DNA of 44,798 nt from JBEKSX01 sp049516635 (GTDB taxonomy: Bacteria; Bacteroidota; Ignavibacteria; Tepidaquicellales; OLB5), in NCBI GenBank assembly GCA_049516635.1, contig JBEKSX010000017.1, forward strand, positions 1 through 44,798. Reading direction: 5' to 3'. Of this stretch, positions 8,879 through 16,801 are shown piece after piece. Under the pieces are notes generated by a model. The model saw only the letters and a program-made list of their open reading frames with translations, was not told the origin of the DNA and searched no databases. A program made the position numbers and the translations under genes. Position 1 is the stretch's first letter. Every line of letters starts with the position of its first letter.

Positions 8879-9594
8879 AGATCGCAGTCATATCTGATAT
8901 ACATGCGAATCTCGAAGCTCTTGAAATATGTTTGAAAAAGATCGAGGAGCTGAAAGCTGATAAAATTATCTGCTTAGGTGACCTTGTTGATTACTGTGCA
9001 CAACCGAACGAATGTGTGGAACTGGTAAAGAAGTATTCTGATGTAACCCTACTCGGAAACCATGATGAAGCTCAATATAACTATAGCCTGGTTTCCGGCT
9101 TCAGCGAAAATGCGATGATATCATCCATCCATACCCGGACAGTCATCGATCCAGCATATATAGATTATTTCAAATTATTACCTTACACATATTCCGAAGA
9201 TAATATACTGTTTGTTCACAGCTCACCCTATGAACCGGAAGGCTATCATTATATACTGACTGAAGGAAGGGCTCAGTTAAATTTTTCATATTTCGAAGAA
9301 AAAATTTGTTTCATCGGGCACTCGCATATCCCCGTATTATTTCGGGAGATAGGCGAAGAGGTAAGGGAAGTGGAACCGGGAAATGTTTTAGAGAGTGGAA
9401 GATACATTATTAATGTTGGCAGTGTAGGACAGCCGAGAGACGCTAATCCTCACTTGAGTTTCGGATTTATCGACACGGAAACTTTGGAATATCAGAATGT
9501 TAGGGTATATTATCCCGCTGAGGTTACAGCGCACAAGATACTCAGGGAGGGTTTGCCTGAATATCTTGCGGATAGGATTATTAAAGGAATATGA
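8875..9594 (+). CDS. Metallophosphoesterase (calcineurin-like, YfcE/DR1281 type)
   Basis: The 239-residue protein has the full set of binuclear-metal motifs: DIHANLEAL at the N-terminus, GDLVDY near residue 36, GNHDE near 62, and GHSHIPV near 143. It ends with an INVGSVGQPRD segment typical of small prokaryotic phosphodiesterases of the calcineurin superfamily. It lacks a signal peptide, so it should be cytosolic. The natural substrate is not predictable. The start overlaps the dapD stop as ATGA, so translation is coupled to dapD. Confidence 0.92.
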   Translation: MKIAVISDIHANLEALEICLKKIEELKADKIICLGDLVDYCAQPNECVELVKKYSDVTLLGNHDEAQYNYSLVSGFSENAMISSIHTRTVIDPAYIDYFKLLPYTYSEDNILFVHSSPYEPEGYHYILTEGRAQLNFSYFEEKICFIGHSHIPVLFREIGEEVREVEPGNVLESGRYIINVGSVGQPRDANPHLSFGFIDTETLEYQNVRVYYPAEVTAHKILREGLPEYLADRIIKGI

Positions 9595-9675
9595 AATTTT
9601 ATAAAAAATGCTTAATTTTAGGGACTGATTGCTAATAATTTATGACTTTTATTGAACTTCAGTACCGGGGATTTT

Positions 9676-10386
9676 ATGAATATTAAACTTGAATCACCAT
9701 CCTGTGCAAGCTGTCAGTCGAGACTTACCAATGTCTTCTGTACACTTACAGATGATCAGCTCGCAAATTTATCGGTTGAAAAATCATGCAACCTGTATAA
9801 AAAAGGACAGCTGGTATTTTTTGAGGGCAACCGCCCTACGGGATTATATTGCGTCACAAAAGGTAAGATCAAGATATACCAGATAGGGATAGAAGGCAAA
9901 GAACAGATCATACGCCTTGCAAAAGATGGCGATATACTTGGATACCGTTCACTTATAGGCGGGGAGATTTATACAGCTTCTGCTTCCGTAATTGAAGATG
10001 CAACAATTTGCTTTATACCTAAAAAAACATTCTTCGATCTCATTCAGACCAATTCCGCACTATCCACCAGGATGATGAAACTTCTCTCAAGCGATCTGAA
10101 ATCCGCTGAAAAAAGAATAACCGGTCTTGCACAAAAACCGGTGCGTGAACGTCTCGCGGAAACATTACTCATGCTGAAAGAATTTTACGGTGTAGAGAGT
10201 GATAATGTAACTATCAAAGCGAATCTCTCGAGAGAAGATATAGCCAATATTGTAGGTACCGCCACCGAAACCGCTATACGTGTTCTATCAGAATTTAAAA
10301 GTGAAAAGATTCTCAACCTCCGGGGCAAAAAGATACAGGTTCTGAACCACGATCTGCTTCTCAAAGCTGCTAACGTCTTCGATTGA
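9676..10386 (+). CDS. Crp/Fnr-family regulator with FNR-like cysteines
   Basis: I chose ATG 9676 because a GGGG stretch sits about 6 bases before it. A TTG at 9652 would add 8 residues. The protein has a cyclic-nucleotide-type beta-barrel (about 30-130), a long dimer helix, and a winged helix with REDIANIVGTATETAIRVL as the DNA-reading helix. The N-terminus has a C-x2-C-x8-C cluster (SCASCQSRLTNVFC). A fourth Cys, in ATICFIPKKTF, aligns with Cys122 of E. coli FNR (VCEIPFETL). Four such Cys could hold an oxygen-sensitive [4Fe-4S] cluster, but this is inference. The gene lies just upstream of osmC-nrfH-nrfA, so it is the natural candidate to switch on nitrite ammonification without oxygen. Confidence 0.88.
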   Translation: MNIKLESPSCASCQSRLTNVFCTLTDDQLANLSVEKSCNLYKKGQLVFFEGNRPTGLYCVTKGKIKIYQIGIEGKEQIIRLAKDGDILGYRSLIGGEIYTASASVIEDATICFIPKKTFFDLIQTNSALSTRMMKLLSSDLKSAEKRITGLAQKPVRERLAETLLMLKEFYGVESDNVTIKANLSREDIANIVGTATETAIRVLSEFKSEKILNLRGKKIQVLNHDLLLKAANVFD

Positions 10387-10508
10387 TATTTGCGTCAGTA
10401 AATCTCAGAGCCCATAGTCTTTCCGAACATCACTGTTTTTACCCGTCAGAATAATTATATTAATCAAGCATTTGTATTAATTAATTAAGAGAGAAGGGAG
10501 TTAATCCT

Positions 10509-10922
10509 TTGAAAGCAAAAATTAACTGGCTCCACGATTTTCGTATGGAAGGTCAAACGGAATCGGCAAATATCGTGCATATGGATTCTGTTCCAAAGGG
10601 AGAAAAATCAGCAGGAGCGTCACCTTCAGAATTAATCCTGCAGGCACTGGCAGGATGTACTATGATGGATATTGTGATTATGGTGTCCAAAGCTAAAAAG
10701 AAGATCGAGAAATTCTGGATAGACGTAGATGCCGATATTGCAGATGATTTCCCGAAGATATTTACCAAGATCCATTTAACTTATAATTTGCTAAGCCCCG
10801 ACCTTGATGACGCAACGCTTGAAAGAGCAATTAAACTCTCTGAAGATAAATACTGCCGTGTACATGCTATGCTTGCAAAAACGGTAAACATCACATCATC
10901 ATATAAGATTGAAAAACCTTGA
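10509..10922 (+). CDS. OsmC family protein (first copy)
   Basis: This 137-residue OsmC/Ohr-fold protein starts at TTG 10509, preceded by a purine-rich GAGAGAAGGGAG. The fold signature is GASPSELILQALAGCTMMDI, with the conserved Cys in AGC. A second conserved Cys, in DKYCRVHAML, completes the redox pair that reduces organic hydroperoxides in the family. It begins the likely operon osmC-nrfH-nrfA (30 bp to nrfH). A peroxidase next to a multiheme enzyme suggests protection against reactive by-products, but this is inference. A second OsmC gene lies at 12864. Confidence 0.88.
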   Translation: MKAKINWLHDFRMEGQTESANIVHMDSVPKGEKSAGASPSELILQALAGCTMMDIVIMVSKAKKKIEKFWIDVDADIADDFPKIFTKIHLTYNLLSPDLDDATLERAIKLSEDKYCRVHAMLAKTVNITSSYKIEKP

Positions 10923-10952
10923 CCTGTAAGAACAACCGCACGTTTGACATAA

Positions 10953-11396
10953 ATGGCGAAATTATATTTACTTCTTTCTATATGTATAGGGATTACGGCT
11001 GGAATCGGATTCAGCACTTTTTATTATGCTAAAGGTTATTCTTACCTGAGCGATAACCCCGCGGCTTGCGATAACTGTCATATAATGAATGATGAATACT
11101 TCTCGTGGGTTAAATCTTCCCATCACTATGCAGCTACATGCAATGACTGTCACACACCGAAAGATTTTGCAGGGAAGTGGCTTATCAAGGGTTTAAATGG
11201 CTGGAACCACAGCTATGCCTTTACGTCAGGGGATTACCATAAACCGATTCAAATAAACGAAAGAAACAAAAACATTACCGAAGAAAACTGCAGGTACTGC
11301 CATAAAATGATGGCATACAACCTCACATTTCACGAAACTGAGAATAATAAAATAGAATGTACTTCGTGCCACAGAAATGTTGGGCATTTGAAATAA
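10953..11396 (+). CDS. nrfH: Cytochrome c nitrite reductase small subunit NrfH
   Basis: NrfH is the NapC/NirT-family quinol dehydrogenase that anchors NrfA to the membrane and feeds it electrons from menaquinol. The 147-residue protein has one N-terminal membrane helix (about 3-25) and four CxxCH haem sites at C39, C63, C113 and C136 (CDNCH, CNDCH, CRYCH, CTSCH). The first haem is followed by IM, so Met45 could be the axial ligand, as in known NrfH. nrfA begins 19 bp after the stop, so the two subunits are coexpressed. Confidence 0.97.
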   Translation: MAKLYLLLSICIGITAGIGFSTFYYAKGYSYLSDNPAACDNCHIMNDEYFSWVKSSHHYAATCNDCHTPKDFAGKWLIKGLNGWNHSYAFTSGDYHKPIQINERNKNITEENCRYCHKMMAYNLTFHETENNKIECTSCHRNVGHLK

Positions 11397-11415
11397 ATTT
11401 TACAATAATAAATCA

Positions 11416-12714
11416 ATGGAAAAACTCTTTAATAAAAAGTACATATTAATATTCATCCTGGTTGCAATCATCACGTCAGCAATAACCCTCCTTCTCGTTA
11501 ATATCTTCGAAAAAAAACAGGAAGCTGCTTTATACCCTTCGGTCCTGAAACCTGTGGGAGAACTCGAAACCGACCCTAAGGTTTGGGGTGAGAACTTCCC
11601 TTTCGAATATGATACTTATTTAAAAACGCAGGAAAATTACGGCTCGACATTTTACGGAGGGACTGATAATTACGAAAAAATTGATAAGTACCCTAACCTT
11701 GTTACATTATTCGCCGGATTTTCTTTTGCCAAAGATTACCGCTTGAGACGAGGGCATTACTGGAGCATTTATGATGTGCAGCATACAAAGCGTGTAACCG
11801 AGAAAACTGCGAATACATGTATTAGCTGCAAAAGCCCTCAGGTGCTTGTTGATATACAAAAAATGGGGACTGAGAATTTTTACAAGGCGATGTTCAAGGA
11901 TGTAGGAGCGCATTACAACCAATCCATCGCATGCCTTGACTGCCATAATCCCAGGACCATGGAATTGCGGGTAATGAGACCTGCATTCCTTGATGCTATG
12001 AAAAGACGCGGGATAGATATCAGTAAAGCTATAAGACAGGATATGCGGACCTATGTTTGCGCTCAGTGCCACGTTACATATTACTTCAAGCCTGAAGGAA
12101 ATTACCTGACTTTTCCATGGGACAGGGGACTCAGTGTCGACAGTATCGAAGCTTATTACAATGATGTGAACTTCAATGACTGGATACACGAAATATCCAA
12201 AGCTCCGCTTGTGAAGATAAGGCATCCCGATTACGAAACGTGGTCGACGGGAATTCACGCAAAAAGCGGAGTGAGCTGTGCCGACTGCCATATGCCCTAT
12301 GAAAGGATCGGTTCCGTAAAAGTAACAAACCATTGGATAAAGAGCCCGCTGAAGAACCTGAATACATCCTGCCAGACATGCCACAGGTGGAGCGAGGAAG
12401 AGCTGTCTTCCCGGGTGAAAAATATTCAGGATAAAACCTTCGAGACCATGGTGAAATCCGAAACCGCAATTATTGATGCCATAAATGCTATTAAAAAAGC
12501 AATAGATGCGGGCGCAACTGATGAGCAGTTAAAGATTGCCCGACACCTGCAAAGAAGGGCGCAGATCAGGTGGGATTTTGTAAATGCTGAAAATTCTATG
12601 GGTTTCCACTCTCCGCAGGAAAGCGTAAGAATACTCGCCGATGCTATCGACTATGCCAGGCAGTCTCAGATTGAAGCCGAAGGATTGCTTAAGAATATTT
12701 CATCCAAAAAGTAA
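11416..12714 (+). CDS. nrfA: Cytochrome c nitrite reductase catalytic subunit NrfA
   Basis: NrfA reduces nitrite to ammonium with six electrons outside the cytoplasmic membrane. The 432-residue protein has an uncleaved-looking signal or anchor helix (about 8-31). It carries the special active-site haem motif CISCK (C135, C138, K139) and four CxxCH sites at C175, C217, C290 and C321. The catalytic Tyr lies in HVTYYF (about Y224) and the catalytic His in the segment KIRHPDYE (H272). The usual motif there is K-x-Q-H, whose Lys and Gln frame a calcium ion. Here the Gln is Arg271, as in the calcium-free Geobacter lovleyi type. The protein is also shorter than E. coli NrfA (478). A hairpin terminator follows at 12787. 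Confidence 0.97.
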   Translation: MEKLFNKKYILIFILVAIITSAITLLLVNIFEKKQEAALYPSVLKPVGELETDPKVWGENFPFEYDTYLKTQENYGSTFYGGTDNYEKIDKYPNLVTLFAGFSFAKDYRLRRGHYWSIYDVQHTKRVTEKTANTCISCKSPQVLVDIQKMGTENFYKAMFKDVGAHYNQSIACLDCHNPRTMELRVMRPAFLDAMKRRGIDISKAIRQDMRTYVCAQCHVTYYFKPEGNYLTFPWDRGLSVDSIEAYYNDVNFNDWIHEISKAPLVKIRHPDYETWSTGIHAKSGVSCADCHMPYERIGSVKVTNHWIKSPLKNLNTSCQTCHRWSEEELSSRVKNIQDKTFETMVKSETAIIDAINAIKKAIDAGATDEQLKIARHLQRRAQIRWDFVNAENSMGFHSPQESVRILADAIDYARQSQIEAEGLLKNISSKK

Positions 12715-12786
12715 ACTAAATTTTCGTATATTATAGCAGTAAATTACCTGCAAGGGGATAAGAAAATCATGGATTAGTTTATAAAT

Positions 12787-12816
12787 AAAACGGAACATTT
12801 TATTGACCTCCGTTTT
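12787..12816 (+). terminator. Hairpin after nrfA
   Basis: AAAACGGA at 12787-12794 pairs perfectly with TCCGTTTT at 12809-12816 across a 14-base loop. The run of T lies in the distal arm, as in bidirectional intrinsic terminators. It marks the end of the osmC-nrfHA unit. Confidence 0.55.
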
Positions 12817-12863
12817 CTAATTTAATAACACTTCGTTAGTTCTAAACACAAAATAAAAAATAT

Positions 12864-13274
12864 ATGGTAACAATAACTACAACATACGAAGGACAACTTC
12901 ATTGCAAGGCTGTACACGGACCAAGCGGTAAGATTCTTGAAACTGATGCACCGGTAGATAATCACGGAAAAGGAGAAACATTTTCTCCCACCGATCTTGT
13001 TGCCACAGCACTCGGAACATGCTACCTGACACTTATGGGGATCCAGGCAGAATCGCATGACATAAACATGAAGGGCACAACAGCTACTGTTGAGAAATTT
13101 ATGAGTACAGACCAGCCGCGGAGAATAGCGAAGCTTGTTGTAAAAGTTGATTTTTGCGGGGGGATACCCTTTAATAAAAGAGGATTATTTGAAGCGGTAG
13201 CATTGAACTGCCCCACCTCTAAGAGCCTGCACCCGGATGTAGAAATACTGAGTGAATTTAATTTTCCGGATTAG
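12864..13274 (+). CDS. OsmC family protein (second copy, YhfA-like)
   Basis: This 136-residue OsmC-fold protein has the central signature FSPTDLVATALGTCYLTLMG with a conserved Cys, and a second Cys in ALNCPTSKSLHP. It resembles the YhfA-like branch more than the copy at 10509, so the two are paralogues and not a recent duplication. Members bind or reduce small hydroperoxides or thiol-reactive compounds. It lies after the terminator-like hairpin that follows nrfA, so it may have its own promoter. Confidence 0.88.
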   Translation: MVTITTTYEGQLHCKAVHGPSGKILETDAPVDNHGKGETFSPTDLVATALGTCYLTLMGIQAESHDINMKGTTATVEKFMSTDQPRRIAKLVVKVDFCGGIPFNKRGLFEAVALNCPTSKSLHPDVEILSEFNFPD

Positions 13275-13336
13275 TAAAGTGGAAGTTGAATACCGCGCAG
13301 ATTGTAAGCGCTTTTTGAATGAATCGCAGATATAAA

Positions 13337-13397
13337 ACAAAACCCCCCTCAGTCCCCCCTTTGATTAAAGGGGGGAAGCCCGAAGGGAAGGGGGTTA
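13337..13397. repeat. Solo C/G-run nested palindrome
   Basis: This copy has outer arms AACCCCCC and GGGGGTTA and an inner hairpin CCCCCCTTTGATTAAAGGGG. A small extra GCCCGAAGGG loop follows the inner hairpin, as in the copies at 29192 and 29807. Read as protein it gives a fake PPSVPPLIKGGK peptide. It lies between an osmC gene and thyX, with no nuclease gene next to it. Confidence 0.85.
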
Positions 13398-13528
13398 CAA
13401 AACGTGATCTTATTCAGAGAGCGATATTTTTTTCTTCCATTACCTCATATTCATTTTTTTTGGACTGCAAAAAAAGTATATTTGCGTTCAATAATTTATT
13501 TCCGTGAAATTAACCACCTAAAAGAATA

Positions 13529-14449
13529 TTGGAATCAGCTGAAAAATTAGACCGGGTAAGATCGGAAGAACTGGATAAAATACTCGGAATCCCTTTTAAA
13601 GTCCTGGATGACGGCTTTATCCGTGTGATAGATTACATGGGCACGGACGAAGCCATAGTTCAGGCGGCGCGTGTATCATACGGAAAAGGAACGAAAAAAG
13701 TTCATGAAGATAAGGGACTCATACGTTACCTCATGCGCCACCATCACACAACACCCTTTGAAATGTGCGAGATAAAATTCCACCTCCGCGTACCTATGGA
13801 CTGCTGGCGTCAGTGGATAAGGCACAGGACTGCCAACGTAAATGAATATTCTACCCGCTACTCAATTGCAATTGATGCGGCACAGAAAACTGCTCCCGAC
13901 CGGTGGCGGATTCAATCGCAGGGATATAACAGGCAGGCGAGCGAGGGTTTTGCCGATGAAAACTTAGGCGCTGAGCTGACAAAGAAAGAGCGCGAATTGC
14001 AGGAGCTCAGCCGCTCGATCTATCTGGAACGGCTAGAGAAAGGAATTGCAAGAGAACAGGCAAGAAAAGAGCTTCCGCTTTCGACTTATACCGAAGCTTA
14101 CTGGAAAATTGACCTGAATAACCTGTTGCACTTTCTGGAACTGAGAATGGATGTGAAAGCACAGCATGAGATCAGGATGTATGCGAATACTATCGGGTAT
14201 GAGATCATTGCCAAATGGTGCCCCGCCGCATGGGAAGCGTTTCTCGACTACCAGTTAAATTCTGTTCATTTATCGGTTATCGAAGCGGAGATAGTGAGGG
14301 AGATAGCTGCAGGAAGCAAATCGAATGCAATAACTCTAGCGAAAAAGCATGGCTTAATTGCCGAGAGCGGTGAATTAAAAAAAAATATAGAGAGATTCGA
14401 ACTGGAAGAGAAGCTGAAGAAGATGGGTATTCCTATTCCGTGGGAATAG
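13529..14449 (+). CDS. thyX: Flavin-dependent thymidylate synthase ThyX
   Basis: ThyX methylates dUMP to dTMP using FAD, NADPH and methylene-tetrahydrofolate. The protein has the diagnostic motif at residues 98-112, RHRTANVNEYSTRYS, in which position 103 is Asn where many members have Ser. A second landmark is the C-terminal LRMDVKAQHEIRMYA segment. The start is TTG at 13529, because the first internal ATG (residue 37) would remove the strand before MGTDEAIVQAARVSYG. At 306 residues it is longer than the minimal ThyX (about 220), with an added helical C-terminus. A strong hairpin terminator follows at 14474. Confidence 0.96.
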   Translation: MESAEKLDRVRSEELDKILGIPFKVLDDGFIRVIDYMGTDEAIVQAARVSYGKGTKKVHEDKGLIRYLMRHHHTTPFEMCEIKFHLRVPMDCWRQWIRHRTANVNEYSTRYSIAIDAAQKTAPDRWRIQSQGYNRQASEGFADENLGAELTKKERELQELSRSIYLERLEKGIAREQARKELPLSTYTEAYWKIDLNNLLHFLELRMDVKAQHEIRMYANTIGYEIIAKWCPAAWEAFLDYQLNSVHLSVIEAEIVREIAAGSKSNAITLAKKHGLIAESGELKKNIERFELEEKLKKMGIPIPWE

Positions 14450-14469
14450 AAAAAATCGAATATTTCTTT

Positions 14470-15396
14470 TCAGACTTCAGAAGTCTTTAAGACTTCTGAA
14501 GTTTTTCTTTTATACAATCTTCCCGATAAATAAATACTGAACCACGCCATAAACACTGAACCTACCAGGTCAATAAGGTAATGCTGACGCAGGTATAATG
14601 TTGCTATTCCTAAACCTGTACCTAATGGCAGCGTGCATAACCAGAAATACCTTCTCCTGAGCTTAAAGGCAAAATAATTTACCATAAGTATTATCCCGAA
14701 ATGCATGCTGGGGAAAGTATTCCTCACCTGTGATTCACGCAGGTAGCTGGTGACCTTATCCAGATAGAGCGCGGTCAAAGGTGAAAGTCCCTTGAGCTCT
14801 GTGGTGTAATGACCGGGGAATGCAGAATCAGGTCCCGATGCGGGGAAGATTGCATAGAACACGAATGCGAGATACCACCCTATTATCAGGGCAAGTATAA
14901 AAATCCTGATATCGCAGTATGAATTATCCGATCTTTTATTGAAGTAGAAAACCACAAATGATAACGTTGGAAGCAGGTAGTAAGAGAAATACATTATGAT
15001 CAGTATTTCCGTTACGATACCGCTGTTGAAATGTTCCAGCCAAACGGTTATGTCGGTGCCGAACAAAGCTTTATCCGTATTCAGCAAGAATGCATCCCAG
15101 TCATGAGGATTCAGTTTATGTATGAATGTCTGGAAAGCGGTGAAGATTATTCCGTAATAGGGGATATGAAGCCAGCTCCTGAAAAATAGAACCGCTCTAT
15201 TTTTACTTTTTCGTAAGTAAATAACATATGCTGTGAAAATAAGAAATGAAATTAATGGTGTTATGAAAGATGATACATCGGTTATCCTGTGCTGCAGAAT
15301 AAAAATGAATTGGATAACTAGTATCGGAACAGAAAATATAACAGCAATTACTTCCTCGGGAAAAAATGCGTCTGATATACTTCGGTCTGTTCTCAA
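14470..15396 (-). CDS. PAP2-superfamily membrane enzyme (inositol-phosphorylceramide synthase-like)
   Basis: This 308-residue protein has several hydrophobic helices (VIFSVPILVIQFIFIL, ILALIIGWYLAFVFYAIF and others). It carries the C-terminal PAP2 signature: SQVRNTFPSMHFG, with the first active-site His, and LRQHYLIDLVGS, with the second His and the Asp. The order and the preceding PASGPDSAFPGHY loop resemble the lipid phosphotransferase branch that includes IPC synthase-like proteins. It may transfer or remove a phospho-headgroup on lipids. The last 11 residues are an exact KTSEV repeat encoded by the thyX terminator. The gene starts 2 bp after the uridylyltransferase gene. Confidence 0.82.
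   Translation of the reverse strand: MRTDRSISDAFFPEEVIAVIFSVPILVIQFIFILQHRITDVSSFITPLISFLIFTAYVIYLRKSKNRAVLFFRSWLHIPYYGIIFTAFQTFIHKLNPHDWDAFLLNTDKALFGTDITVWLEHFNSGIVTEILIIMYFSYYLLPTLSFVVFYFNKRSDNSYCDIRIFILALIIGWYLAFVFYAIFPASGPDSAFPGHYTTELKGLSPLTALYLDKVTSYLRESQVRNTFPSMHFGIILMVNYFAFKLRRRYFWLCTLPLGTGLGIATLYLRQHYLIDLVGSVFMAWFSIYLSGRLYKRKTSEVLKTSEV
14474..14506 (+). terminator. Intrinsic terminator of thyX that also encodes the PAP2 tail
   Basis: ACTTCAGAAGTCT (14474-14486) pairs perfectly over 13 bp with AGACTTCTGAAGT (14490-14502) across a 3-base loop. A T run follows on the plus strand. On the minus strand the same bases encode the final KTSEVLKTSEV of the converging PAP2 gene. Confidence 0.85.
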
Positions 15397-15398
15397 TT

Positions 15399-16286
15399 CT
15401 AAATTTGCTGCATAAGATATTGTTCCATTTCCGTAAGCTGTTCGATCGAATTTACGCCTGTGACTTCCAGCTCGTCATCGGTAACAACCAGCCCTACTTT
15501 TTCCTTATCTATGAAATGAAATATATCGGTCAGGTAATATTCGCCCTGGCTGTTCTCGGGAGAGATCTTTTTCAGTGCATCGAAAAGAACGGTCTTATTT
15601 ACTATGTATATGGCAGGATTTATTTCGTGTATCTGCTTTTCTTCCTCCGTTGCATCCTTATCCTCGACTATCTTAAAAAAATGCTCATCGCTGTCCCTTA
15701 CAATCCTCCCGTAACCGGCAGGATTTTTGAAAACCGTTGTGAGAAGTGTTGCCGAGTTAGCATTAGAATAGTGTTCGTCTAACAGAGCTTCTACCGTCCT
15801 ATCTTTTAAAAGCGGTACATCACCCGAAAGTATCAAAACTTCACCTTCGAAATCATTCAGTAATTTTTCCGTCTGCAGGACTGCATGCCCTGTGCCGAGC
15901 TGCTCTTCCTGTACGGCAAATCTTATCTCGATACCGCTGGCTTTAGCGGCTCCCCATTCATCTTTCTTGATATATTTGGGAAACAGGAGTGTCAGTAGAT
16001 CTATAACAAGCTCGCGGTGATGCCCTACAATGGGGATTATAATCTTTGGTTTTAATTTTACTGCCAGCTCCATTACGTACTGGATCATCGGCTTGCCGCA
16101 CACTTCGAACATAACTTTGGGCTTTTCGGGGCTCTTCATCCTCTTGCCGAGACCGGCCGCTAGTATGACTACGGCAAGGTCGTTCCCGGTACTTTCCTTT
16201 TTTTCTATGTTTTGCATGAGAGACTCCATTTTTTCTTTCTGCCGGGCTCTCATCAATTCTACAAAATTTGTATCTGTGATGGGCAT
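15399..16286 (-). CDS. GlmU-like N-acetylglucosamine-1-phosphate uridylyltransferase (pyrophosphorylase domain only)
   Basis: The nucleotidyltransferase fold spans about residues 35-285, with LAAGLGKRMKSPEKPKVM (UTP loop and catalytic Lys), QEEQLGTGHAV and LSGDVPLL (metal Asp). These, and the later YGRIVRD, KIVEDKDAT and NPAIYIV segments, are those of the GlmU N-terminal domain making UDP-GlcNAc. The 295-residue protein stops where GlmU would begin its left-handed beta-helix acetyltransferase, so glucosamine-1-phosphate acetylation must be done by another protein. An extra 35-residue helical N-terminus precedes the domain. It is transcribed with the PAP2 gene (2-bp gap) and separated from panD by a hairpin. 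Confidence 0.85.
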   Translation of the reverse strand: MPITDTNFVELMRARQKEKMESLMQNIEKKESTGNDLAVVILAAGLGKRMKSPEKPKVMFEVCGKPMIQYVMELAVKLKPKIIIPIVGHHRELVIDLLTLLFPKYIKKDEWGAAKASGIEIRFAVQEEQLGTGHAVLQTEKLLNDFEGEVLILSGDVPLLKDRTVEALLDEHYSNANSATLLTTVFKNPAGYGRIVRDSDEHFFKIVEDKDATEEEKQIHEINPAIYIVNKTVLFDALKKISPENSQGEYYLTDIFHFIDKEKVGLVVTDDELEVTGVNSIEQLTEMEQYLMQQI

Positions 16287-16304
16287 TTATACTTGATTGT
16301 TAAT

Positions 16305-16337
16305 AATAAACCCCTGAGTAAGATGTTTAATCAGGGG
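16305..16337 (-). terminator. Terminator at the end of the porX-panD operon
   Basis: On the minus strand CCCCTGA and TCAGGGG form a 7-bp stem (16311-16317 with 16331-16337), followed by TTTATTATTA. It separates panD from the uridylyltransferase gene. Confidence 0.6.
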
Positions 16338-16388
16338 TGTAAAAATTTTTCAGTGTTAAAAGTAATATTAATTTTATTTGCTTCCTGC

Positions 16389-16769
16389 CTATACTTCAAT
16401 TAAAGCCGGGTCTCTTTTAATTTCGACTATTTTATTATCTTTATCCAGTAGCACAACTTTCGGAATATAATCCTTCAGTTCCTGTTCGGTGAATGTTGCG
16501 TAAGTGATAATGATAATAACATCACCCACCGAGCCCAGCCGTGCGGCAGCTCCGTTCAGGCAGATGGTCTTGCTTCCGCGTTTCCCCGGTATCGTGTATG
16601 TCTCGAAGCGTTCGCCGTTATTGATGTTGCACACCTGAACCCGCTCATACGGAAGGATGTCAGCTGCGTCCAGCAGGTCCTGATCTACCGTAAGGCTTCC
16701 CTCATAATGCAGTTCAGCCTGGGTTACCTTTGCCCTGTGGATCTTCGATTTGCACATTATTCGTCTCAT
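16389..16769 (-). CDS. panD: Aspartate 1-decarboxylase
   Basis: PanD makes beta-alanine from aspartate for pantothenate synthesis. It is made as a proenzyme cleaved at Gly24-Ser25, giving a pyruvoyl cofactor. Here HYEGSLTVD puts that pair at exactly residues 24-25 counting from the first Met, which supports this start. Other family segments are YERVQVCNINNGERFETY and LNGAAARLGSVGDVIIII. The length of 126 residues is normal. It is the last gene of the porX operon, 32 bp after panC, its partner in the same pathway. Confidence 0.97.
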   Translation of the reverse strand: MRRIMCKSKIHRAKVTQAELHYEGSLTVDQDLLDAADILPYERVQVCNINNGERFETYTIPGKRGSKTICLNGAAARLGSVGDVIIIITYATFTEQELKDYIPKVVLLDKDNKIVEIKRDPALIEV

Positions 16770-16801
16770 ATCTTTTATGTCTCCTTCTTAGAACGACTAA
16801 G

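Noticed and set aside
13319..13507. 62-residue frame starting MNRRYKTKPPSV
   Set aside because: Most of it is the palindromic repeat read as protein (PPSVPPLIKGGK); no gene signal.
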